Shown here: positions 55,359 through 64,000 of the stretch, piece by piece
Numbering within the stretch: the first letter of the stretch is position 1
Layout: the number at the start of each line of letters is the position of its first letter
Assembly (NCBI RefSeq): GCF_029873635.1
Contig: NC_080425.1
Coordinates: forward strand, 46,415,678-46,479,677
Source: Malania oleifera
Taxonomy: Eukaryota; Streptophyta; Magnoliopsida; Santalales; Ximeniaceae
Length of the DNA stretch: 64,000 nucleotides
Direction: 5' to 3'
Made by a program: the position numbers and the translations under genes
Notes under the pieces: model-generated
Database searches by the model: none
Told to the model about the DNA's origin: nothing
The model's input: the letters and a program-made list of their open reading frames with translations, nothing else

Positions 55359-55899
55359 CTTGGCTACGGTTATAAGCTAACTTCCACTTTAGAGTATTGT
55401 TGCCTTGTGTTTTTTATTTGCTCTCCTTTAATTTTCATCTTTCTTTATATATTTTCATTTTTTTTTTTGTTTGTTATCTCTAAAGTCTTGATTCTGGGTG
55501 CTTTAAATGTGTGTGTTTGGTTTACACTCTCAGGACCCCGAGATAGTTCTTATAAATCTCGATATTGAAAGATCACGTAGGTCCTTTAGGAAACTTACCT
55601 CCAATACAGAGATCGCTAAGTGGTCTAAGCCAAAAGTTATGACTGAAAAAAACCCATCGGTTCCCGCTTATCAACTCCCGGAACCCCAAGCTCTCCACCT
55701 ACAGGGTGGGAGAGCAACCACTTCAGCCACTTAGGGACTACTTTGTGCCTAATGCATACACATTGCCATCCTGCATCCGATTCCTGGATGTTTACGTGTC
55801 GAAATTTGAAATTAAGACTTCAATCATCTTGATGCTGCCCAACTTTCATGGGAACCCCACTTAAAATCCTTATCAGCATCTGGATAAGTTCTTGGAGAT

Positions 55900-56240
55900 T
55901 TGTTCCACCATCTGTATACCTAATTTTAGCGATGATGCCCTTCATCTTAGGCTCTTTCCATTCTCGTTGAAGGATAAGGCCAAATTTGGCTGATTCCTTT
56001 AGAGCCGAACTCAGTGACTACCTGGGCCACCATGCGGTATGAATTCCTGAAAAAGTACTTCCCATTTGGGAAGACTAACCAGCTGCGAAGGGTAATCACA
56101 AGTTTCACACAGATGGATGGGAAACTTTTCTTTGAGACCTAGGAACGCTTCAGGGGCCTACTCCGTAAATTCCCACATCATCAAGTTCCCAAGTGGCAAT
56201 TGGTGCAAACATTCTGCGAAGGGTTAGCTGAGAGGGATAG
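55900..56240 (+). pseudogene. Athila-type gag fragment
   Basis: Broken frames encode LFPFSLKDKAKFGW, VTTWATMRYEFLKKYFPFGK, TNQLRRVITSFTQMDGKLFF, ERFRGLLRKFPHHQVPKWQL and VQTFCEGL. This is the retrotransposon gag domain in its Athila form. A stop (TAG at about 56142) and a frameshift near 55990 inactivate it. It is cut at 56240. Confidence 0.85.
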
Positions 56241-56847
56241 TGAGAGGTAAGGTATACTCCCAAGAGGGGGAGGGGGTGAATTGGGTTTTTAAAATTTTCT
56301 TTATAAATCTTTTTATTAAGTCTTTCCCAACTCTTTTATATTTAGCAATCACCCAAGTATAATTGATTTGCAATGACCAACACTCAATGTAAGATTTAAT
56401 ATTTATTAATGAATGATGATAAAGATCAAAACTTCAATATTTAGAATTTAGTTTTCAATATATCAATCCAATCAATAAGTTAAGCTTGATTTAACAATAA
56501 AATAGAAATTGTAGCAAGTTTCCAAAATTCTGATTTTGATATCAAACAAGTTGCTTGAGTTTAAGTATGTTAATGAACTTTGATATTTATCAATGTACTC
56601 CCTTTAATCAACGTTTCTGCAATCAACATACTTCCTTTAATCAAGGTTTCCACAATCCCCAATAACTATTTAATTTCTAGAAATTAAGTAAACATCCACG
56701 CAATTAATATATGCAAAAAATTAAAGAGAGTAAAGAAAAGAGAGAGACACCAGATTTTTACAAGGTTCGGCCGAAGACCTACGTCCTTACCCCAAGCAAC
56801 CACTATGAGAATTTCAACTTTCTTTATTAGGCCAAAGTTACAACCTC
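56241..56847 (-). repeat. Copia long-LTR fragment 1
   Basis: Starts TGAGAGGTAAGG, then CTCCCAAGAGGGGG and GTGAATTGGG, as in the LTR at 63099. It breaks off at CAACCTC where LTR fragment 2 begins. The rest of this LTR should lie to the right of the window, on the far side of the inserted element. Confidence 0.8.
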
Positions 56848-57156
56848 TAGAAAGTAAGGTGTACTCCCAAGAGGGGGGGGGGGGGAGATGAATTGGGATT
56901 TAAAAAAATTTCTTTTACAAATTCTTTTAATAAGTTTCTTTAGTTAGTTTTGAATCCTAGTTTACCTTTCTTTTCAGCTGTCACACACAAACACAATGAT
57001 TAAGAAATCCTTTGAACTTTAACCAATCTCAATCACACAAGTATACTTGATTTGCAATGATCAATACTCAATCCAATCAATAAGGTAAACTTGTTTTCAC
57101 AATAAAGTAAAACTTTCATCAAGTTTCCAAAATTCAGATTTTGATATCAATCAAGT
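56848..57156 (-). repeat. Copia long-LTR fragment 2 (3' LTR of the 59518-64000 element)
   Basis: Starts TAGAAAGTAAGG...CTCCCAAGAGG and runs to ATCAATCAAGT. Beyond the solo LTR it continues briefly at 59498-59518 (CACTTGAGTTTAAGTTGG). It is inferred to be the 3' LTR of the element whose pol starts at 59518 because it is joined to that pol by a deletion. Confidence 0.75.
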
Positions 57157-59492
57157 TGAAAAGCAAGGTGTAGTCCCAAGAGGGGGGATGAATTGGATTA
57201 TAAAAATTTCTTTTAATTCTTTTTAAGAATCCTTAAACTTCTTTTATTTCTTTTAACCAATTCTTGACTTGTTTGTTTGATTTACTAATCACACAAGAAC
57301 TTAGTTCTTTTAATCAATCAACAACACTATTGCTTAGCCAAACAAGTAATCAATCATTCAAGTAACCAAGCCAATCATCCACAGTTTGAAAACAAACAAC
57401 CAAATGATTTGCCAAGCACAAGTTACCGGCAACACAATTTAGATTGATGGAAATTTGCAAGACTCGACACTCTTTGAAATATAAACACAAACCACTCAAT
57501 ATCAAATTTTAAACCATTTAATCACAATATAGCTTTTGTTGTCAGCCCTGGATATAAATTTGAATTAAGCCCTGTAGTGAATGATAATTTGTGTTTGCTG
57601 ATGTGAAGCCTTGTATTAATTGATTTTCTTAATATGATGCGTAATATAAAATCCAACACAATATTCACACTATTCCCAATATTCAAAATCCAAATAAACT
57701 CTCACTTAATTTATCTTTGGGATGTTTAACCAAGTAATGTACTCCTGTATGGTTTCCGCAAGATATGGTTTAACCAACGTACTCCCTTTCGATTTCCACA
57801 ACCCAAATCAAATTTAAACTTTAAGTTTACTTGATTCCAAAATATACGTAGTATATATAATTTCCAATTTAAACCATCCACGCAATTTAAATATGCTAGA
57901 AATAAAGAGTGAGGGAAAGAAAGAGTGAGACGGAGATTTTTACGAGGTGCGTCTTATACCCAGCCTACATCCTCGCCTTTAGAAAACCACCAAAGGATTC
58001 ACTAAAATTGTTCCTTTAACGGGTGGAACAATACCTTTACAACACTCCTTGGTTAAGGCTAGAGCTCGCCTTCTCTAAACGATGTCCCCTCATTCGGTCA
58101 CTCCTTAACTAGGCTAAAGCCCGCCTCTCTAAGAAAGATCCCCTTACTTAGCCAAAGATCCAAACAACCCTTGGAATCTTCAATCTACAAGATACAAATC
58201 AAATATTTGTGTATAAAGAATTTGCTCCTAAAAGAGCTTATTAGTACAACAATTCAGAACTATAATATACTTCAAAGTAAATAACAATATGGAAATTAAC
58301 TTGAAGCTCAATGAAGTATATTACCGATCAATTCTTTCAATGATTGAAAGATTTAAAATTTGTAGCACAATTCCAGTGGAAGAAGATCAGCAAAAACTTA
58401 GTTGAATTCATACAAGTTGAGGGCAAAAGAGAGCCTTGAGAATTTGAGAGCAATTGAGAGAGATTTTGAATTTTTGCTGAATTTGAATTCTTGGTGTATT
58501 GATTCAATGATCTTTGAGGCTTATTTATAGACTTGAAAAGGTATGTAACTTGGTCCCCAAGTGACTTGGAGTATTCCCCAAGTTTTCACAAAGTTTGAGC
58601 CCCAAGCAAACCATTTAAAAAATGTTTCCGTTGAGATTTTTTTAAAATTCTATTCGTGGTAGTCGCCTGCCATAATCTGGCAGTCGCCCACCATGTTTCT
58701 TTTAAAGGGGCAGTAGGGCTAGTAGGGTGACAGTCACCTGCCAGGACATAGCCTATCGCCTGGCTTGACCACCTAGGCGCTCGTCCTGGTTCAAGTAGTC
58801 TACTGGTTGCTGTCAACTTCAAGTACCCTTCAGTATTTTGGTCATAACGTTTTCTGTATAACTCCAAATTTGACGAGCTTAGTATCAAAAGAAATATAAG
58901 ATAAAATCCTACCACTTTCATGTTGAACATGTTTTAAAATAAGGAGTTTTTGATAGAAAAAAATGTACCTTAATGCGGATGTAGAAAAATTAACAGCATT
59001 TGGAAAATCCTCTTTTTGGTGCTTTTCATTCCAAAAATGATTCTAACCTTTTCGAAATAATTTTTGATCAAGTAAAAATATTTTCCAAGTATGTTAAAAG
59101 GTATTTAGGTCCAATAAATTAACCTAAGAGTTTCATATATCCATATTGAAATTATTTGAAGTACTTACATGAAATTTCCTATAAACTCTTTCAAATTTTC
59201 AATTCTTGAATTCCTTGAGGTCTTTATGCTTGCTTCATCTTTCTTTAAGCTTTTATCAAGTTCTATTTAATCCTCATGCTCTCATGATCTTCAACCTTTA
59301 CCTTTAAATCCATTTTTGAATCCATGCTTCAAGCTAGATATAAATCATCCTTCTTTGAAATATAAGCTTTCATGAATTCTTTAACATTGCATTCATCATT
59401 GAGTCCTGAAAATACATCACTTAAACAAAGCATGTTAGGTTCTACTTGTTTGTTAGCATCAAAACAAGATGTTAAGTTTTGTAAGGCCAGCA
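57157..59492 (-). mobile_element. Solo LTR of a long-LTR copia family
   Basis: A complete LTR of 2336 bp, from TGAAAAGCAAGGTG to GTAAGGCCAGCA on +, flanked by the perfect 5-bp duplication CAAGT (57152-57156 and 59493-59497). There is no internal sequence, so the element's body was probably removed by recombination between its two LTRs. It carries the shared module at 58822-58990. Confidence 0.9.
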
Positions 59493-59518
59493 CAAGTCAC
59501 TTGAGTTTAAGTTGGTTA

Positions 59519-60534
59519 TATCCTTGAGCCACTAGTCTAGCTTTATTTCTTACTATAATTCCCTTTTCATCCTTTTTATTCCTAAATACCCATCTTGTTT
59601 CAATTATTGAATTATCATCTGGTCTGGAAACTAAATTCCATACTTTATTTTTTCAAATTGATTTAATTCTTCTTGCATAGCAATTATCCAAAAATCATCA
59701 TTTAAAGCTTCTTCAATGTTCTTAGGTTCTTCTTGAGATAGGAATGCATAATGATTGCATATATTTTTTAATGAAGATCTAGTGGATACACCATGTGAAG
59801 GTTCTCCTATAATTTGATCATTTGGATGATTCCTTATGAATTTCCATTCTCTAGGTAGTTGAGAATTTTCTAAAGATTCATCATTTGGAGTTGGTTCATT
59901 TGTCTCATTCTTTACTTCTTTAATTTCTAAGTCTTCTAACTTTTGTGTTGTTTCAGCTTCTACACCATTTATTGTTTTAGTGAATGGATTTTCCTCATCA
60001 AAAGTTACATGTATTGATTCTTTTTTTTCTTTGTTTTTTTTACATGTATTGATTCTATAATTGTGAGAGTTCTTTTATTGTAAATTCTAAATGCCTTGCT
60101 TTTTAATGCATATCTTAAGAATATTCCTTCATTTGATTTTGCATCAAATTTTCCTAAGTCATCTTTATCATTTAATATGAAACATTTGCACCTAAATACA
60201 TGAAAATAAGATATATTAGGCCTTCTTCCTTTCTATAGTTCATAGGGGGTTTTATTTAAGTTTGATCTTATGGAAACTCTATTCATTACATAGCATGCGG
60301 TATTTACCGCTTCAGCCAAAAATATTTAGGTAGCTTATATTCATTGGGCATGGTCCTAACTATTTCTTGGAGAGATCTATTCCATTTTTCTACAACTCCA
60401 TTTTTTTGAGGAGTTCGAGGTGCTAAAAAGTTGTGATTTATTTCATGTTCATTGCAAAATTTTTCAACTTCTTTATTGTTAAACTCTCTTCCTTGATCTC
60501 TTCTTATATTTAAAACACCATATCCTTTTTCATT
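59519..60534 (-). pseudogene. Copia integrase end to RT start (broken)
   Basis: The minus strand reads IRRDQGREFNNKEVEKFCNE, then LAPRTPQKNGVVEKWNRSLQ around 60440-60330, followed by a linker full of stops (59680-60300), and RT start WNLVSRPDDNSIIETRWVF near 59600-59660. An A/T run at 60027-60044 with a repeated TACATGTATTGATTCT (60007 and 60041) disrupts the linker. Confidence 0.78.
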
Positions 60535-61305
60535 TTAAAGTCTTTTGCACAAGTTAATTAACATTTTACAAGCCTCATCTTTGGAGGCTAAGAAAAGTAC
60601 CCAAGTAAACCTGGAGTAGTCATCAACTATGACAAAAGCATATTGCTTTCCTCCTATACTTTGTATTCTAGTAGGACCAAATAAGTCTAAATGGATAATT
60701 TCTAAAGGTTTACTAGTTAAAATATGTTTCTTCTTTTTAAAGCTTGTTTTGGTTTGCTTCCCAAGTTGGCAAGCATCACAAATTTTGTCTTTGATGAATT
60801 TTGTGCTAGTTAAACCTTTGACTAACTTCTTTTTAGATAATTTTGATAACAGATCTATACTTGCATGTCCTAATCTTCTATGCCATAGCCAACTGACTTC
60901 ATTCATGGCTGCTAAGCATGTGACCTCTTGAGAAACTAGATTTTCAAGGTTTATATAATATACATTATTAACTATATAAGCAATGAATATGAAATCATGT
61001 TTTTCTGGTTTTTCAACTATGCATTTGTCTTGTTTAAAAATTATGCCAAATCCCTTATCACTAAACTGATTTAATAAATTGTGTTTTAATCCTTCTACTA
61101 ACAACACATTATCAATGGTTAAGGAAGGTTCCTTACCTATTTTTTCAATTCCAATAATTTTTCCTTTAGTGTTGTCTTTGTAGGTGACATACTCTCCATC
61201 TTTTTGCATTAGGGTGGTGAATTTGGTTTTATCGCTGATCATGTGTCTTGAACACCGGCTATCCAAGTACCACTTGTCCTTTGATGGAGTGGTCATAAAG
61301 CACAC
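60535..61305 (-). pseudogene. Copia protease and integrase core
   Basis: An open frame of 256 codons: protease WYLDSRCSRHMISDKTKF (DSR instead of DSG, about 61250), KIIGIEKIGKEPSLTIDNVL, then the integrase HHCC end SWLWHRRLGHASIDLLSKL with CDACQLGKQTKTSF, and core LEIIHLDLFGPTRIQSIGGK, YAFVIVDDYSRFTWVLF. It stops at 60535. It is the best-preserved part of the element. Confidence 0.9.
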
Positions 61306-61339
61306 CTACAAGAATAATTCAAGGTGTTATTTTTGGTAC

Positions 61340-62170
61340 CTAAACCTTCTTAATCCTTTTTAAGTCATGTTTATTTTTATTGTTGATTTTCCATTTATTT
61401 TTGATTTTGACATATTTTTTTTTAAGTGAACATTCAAATTTTATATGTCTCTTTTTCTTACACACGAAGCATGTAGTGTGTTCATAAGCATTTGTAGAAG
61501 ATGTGCTTGCATAGTGTTTTGATTCCTTTACTAAATATCCCATGTATAAGTTATTTTTCTTTTTGCTTTCAATTCCATTGAATCTAATTCCTTCTTTATC
61601 ACACGTCATCTTTTGATGTCCAACAATGTTCTAAAAATTTTCTTTTCCTCTAGTAAAATTGTAGATTATTTTTTCTTTATCCTCAACTTTACTTTTAAGG
61701 TTACTTATTTCTATGTCCTTCTTGCTTTCACCATTCACTTGTAATTTTACTAAATCTTGAGACATCTCATTTATTTTCTTTATAAGATCATCAATATGTG
61801 AGTCTTTTTCTTTTTTAGCAGACATTGGGGTTTCTAGTTAGTTCTTTAGCTTTTCATTTTGTGTCCTTCAAGGCTATGTTTCTTTTAGTTACTTTTATGA
61901 ACCTATTATGTAAGGCAAATAGTTCAGCTTGAATTTCTTCATATGAAGGCATGCTATCACACGAATCACTACAAGATTCATTACTTCTCTTGTCATGAAG
62001 CAGATGTTTGCCACTTCTTGATTATTTGATTCATCATGTAATTCACTTGAGCTAGTATCATCCCATGTTGCTTTCATTGCCTTCTTCTTCTTCTTGTCTT
62101 TCTTTAGCAGTGGACAATCTGGTTTAAAATGCTCAATTTTCTTACAATTATAACAAGTAGGGGGTTCATT
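61340..62170 (-). pseudogene. Copia gag C-terminus with zinc knuckles
   Basis: Zinc knuckle 1 near 62105-62160 (CYNCKKIEHFKPDCP) and an acidic stretch follow gag. 61825-61631 has a lysine/glutamate-rich coil (EKDSHIDDLIKKINEMSQDL). 61609-61340 carries a second knuckle (CFVCKKKRHIKFEC) and basic tail. Frames change between them. Confidence 0.8.
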
Positions 62171-62295
62171 TTTAGTTTCATTTTTACTTGTTTCCCCTTT
62201 GTCAGATTTATAACTTTTAAACTTTCAAGGGAACTTCTTATTCTTTATGAAAAACTTTCCAAGTCTTTTAGTAATGAAGGCTATATCATCATCAT

Positions 62296-63040
62296 TTAAT
62301 TCATTGTCTTCTTCATCTTCACTAGAGCTTTCTTTAGTAGCTTTAAGGCTATTGATTTCTTGTTCTTGTTATTTTCAATATATCTTTTGTTTATAGTCAT
62401 CTCATATGTGAGGAGCGAACTTATCAATTCATCTAGGGAAGTATTTTTCAAGTTTCTTCCTTCTGTTATAGCAGTGGCCTTAGGTTCCCATATTGGAAAG
62501 AGTCCTCTAAGGATTTTTTGAATCATCTCATAGGTTGAGTAATTTTTCCCTAAAGCATTGAGGGAGTTTATTATATGGGTGAATCTAGTGTACATACTAG
62601 TAATAGTTTCATCTGGATTCATCCTAAAGGCCTCATACTCGCTTGTGAGCGTCAATTCTACTACCTCTAACATCAATCATTCCTTCATAGGTTACCTCTA
62701 ATTTATCCCATACTTCTTTGGCTGATTTACATGCCATGACCTTATTGAATTCATTTACATCAATAGCACAATATGATGCATTCATAGCACTTGAATTTAC
62801 TTGCAACATCTTATGGTTATTTTCAGTCATCTCTTTCTCCTCTTTAGGTATTTCTTTACCATCCACAATTTTAGTGGGGATAAGGTCACCTTGTGTGAAA
62901 AATTTCCATGCTTTCCAATCCAAAGTTTGTAAGTGAATTCTCATACTTTGTTTCCAAAAGGTGTTGTTTACACCGCAGAAAATAGGTGGTCTAGATGAGG
63001 ATGGACCTTCAACAAATGAAGATACACCTAGGTGTGCCAT
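62296..63040 (-). pseudogene. Copia gag (frameshifted)
   Basis: The frame from ATG 63040 gives VEGPSSSRPPIFCGVNNTFW, KQSMRIHLQTLDWKAWKF, CAIDVNEFNKVMACKSAKEV and WDKLEVTYEGM. A frameshift near 62650 passes to the second frame (SEYEAFRMNPDETITSMYTR, IQKILRGLFPIWEPKATAIT, LDELISSLLTYEMTI). It starts 41 bp after the primer site. Confidence 0.88.
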
Positions 63041-63098
63041 ATAGATCTTTATGTAGTTTCTAATTTAAGATTTACTACAATCTCGCTCTGATACCAAT

Positions 63099-64000
63099 TG
63101 AAATGTAAGGTGTACTCCCAAGAGGGGGGTGAATTGGGATTTAAAAAAACTTCTTTTACATATTCTTTTAATAAGTTTCTTTAGTTAGTTTTGAATCCCA
63201 ATTTATCTTTCTTTTTAGCTATCACACACAAACTTAATGATTAAGAAATCCTTTGAACTTTAATCAATCTCAATCACACAAGTATAATTGATTTGCAATG
63301 ATTAATACTCAATCCAATCAATACGGTAAATTTGTTTTCACAATAAAATAAAACTTTCAACAAGCTTCCAAAATTCAGATTTTGATATCAAACAAGTTAC
63401 TTGAGTTTAAGTTGGTTAATGAACTTTGATATTTATCAACATACTTCCTTTAATCAAGATTTCTGTAATCAACGTACTTTCTTTAATCAAGGTTTCTGCA
63501 ATTATCAAAGTCAAATTAATATTCAGCAATTAACTAAGCATCCACACAATTTTTATGTGCAAAAAATTAAATAGAGTAGAGTAAGGAGAGTGACACTGTA
63601 TTTTTACAAGGTTTGGTCCAAGACCTACGTCCTTGCCCCAAGAAAACCGCTACTTTACTTTCCAACTTTTTTATTAGGCAAAAGTTATGACCTCTCTAAC
63701 AAGAATCCCCTCTTATTAGTACAACGATCCAATCCCTTGAACCATTAACAAATCTCCCTAGCGAGAATCCCCAAGAGCTAGTCCAATGATTCAACAACCT
63801 GAACCATCAAAAACAATAACATACAATTTGTGTACAATCACACTCTCAAAAGAGTTGATTAGTACAATTTAATGCACAACAGAAAATATTCAATCAAATA
63901 TCAATATCGAAAGAATTGAAGCTTAGAAATTTATCATCGGGTTCTCTTTTAGATTTGAATTTCATAGTAAGTGAGCAAGGAACTGTGTGATTTGATTAGC
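63099..64000 (-). repeat. 5' LTR of the long-LTR copia element (partial)
   Basis: Starts TGAAATGTAAGGTG on + beside the reversed primer site and continues CTCCCAAGAGGGGGGTGAAT to the window edge. It matches LTR fragments 1 and 2 and the solo LTR start. The full LTR should be about 2.3 kb, so its end lies outside. Confidence 0.88.

Larger units (their letters stand above)
53780..56240 (+). mobile_element. Athila-type Ty3/gypsy element (5' part)
   Basis: A presumed LTR (53780-55335) is followed by the primer site TGGCGCCGTTGCCGAGGA at 55341-55358, diagnostic of Athila/Tat elements, and by a gag fragment. The rest is displaced or lost to the LTR insertion at 56241. The right part of this element is expected beyond the window. 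Confidence 0.85.
59498..63098 (-). mobile_element. Body of a long-LTR copia element, 3' half deleted
   Basis: On the minus strand from the reversed primer site (TCTCGCTCTGATACCA, 63081-63096): gag, two zinc knuckles, protease, integrase and the very start of RT (RWVFRNKKDEKGI, RNKARLVAQGYNQ at about 59510-59600). There it fuses to LTR sequence. RT, RNase H and much of the 3' LTR are missing. The gag and protease type match SIRE/Maximus-like elements (tentative). Confidence 0.87.

Noticed and set aside
56240-57200. Regularly spaced repeats that might suggest a CRISPR-like array
   Set aside because: Spacing is irregular (607 and 309 bp) and the repeats are LTR starts; the genome is a plant's.

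Overview
This is a eudicot-type plant nuclear segment. The evidence is spliceosomal GT-AG introns, LTR retrotransposons primed by initiator-Met tRNA (TGGTATCAGAGC), an Athila-type primer site, plant hAT elements with 8-bp target duplications, and a plant DExH-box helicase gene. There is no bacterial or organellar operon structure. The species cannot be fixed from the sequence alone.

The only host gene I can support is the 3' part of a DExH-box RNA helicase (DExH7-like, C-terminal OB-fold region) on the + strand. Four exons are readable and all join in phase 0: 6073-6285, 17705-17797, 18390-18512 and 38954-39031, the last with the stop codon. Its introns are stuffed with transposons: 11.4 kb between the first two exons, 20.4 kb before the last, and at least 6 kb upstream running off the left edge. 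A candidate 3' UTR follows to about 39480.

Layout. 1-6072: intron with a dispersed repeat, a decayed Ty1/copia element (1602-4945) and a GC-rich island that looks foreign. 6286-17704: intron with a full-length but inactivated copia element (6487-11750), a copia fragment, three miniature TRIM retrotransposons, a non-autonomous hAT (14349-14978) and another copia relic whose LTR carries one TRIM. 18513-38953: intron with a miniature copia deletion derivative, a copia element on the minus strand (20579-29829) whose reverse transcriptase is split by a 4-kb hAT (21918-25954), a further minus copia relic, and a long-LTR copia element (32306-38726). 39032-44179: 3' UTR, then an endogenous pararetrovirus-like relic. 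44180-64000: a nested retrotransposon pile. A Tnt1-like copia is split by a Ty3/gypsy chromovirus (46897-53510), which is itself split by a hAT (51281-52767). The copia is cut at 53780 by an Athila-type gypsy, which holds a series of LTRs from one long-LTR copia family inserted into each other.

Most insertions were placed by terminal motifs plus target-site duplications: GAAGA, AAAAC, TAGGA and CAAGT for LTR elements, and ACACCTAC and GATAGAAT for hATs. One hAT insertion is confirmed by an unoccupied copy of the same target inside the window. The least expected signal is a stretch of about 170 bp shared between copia LTRs and the leader of the unrelated gypsy chromovirus. No retrotransposon or transposase reading frame in the window looks intact, so the pile appears to be a fossil record, not a working system.
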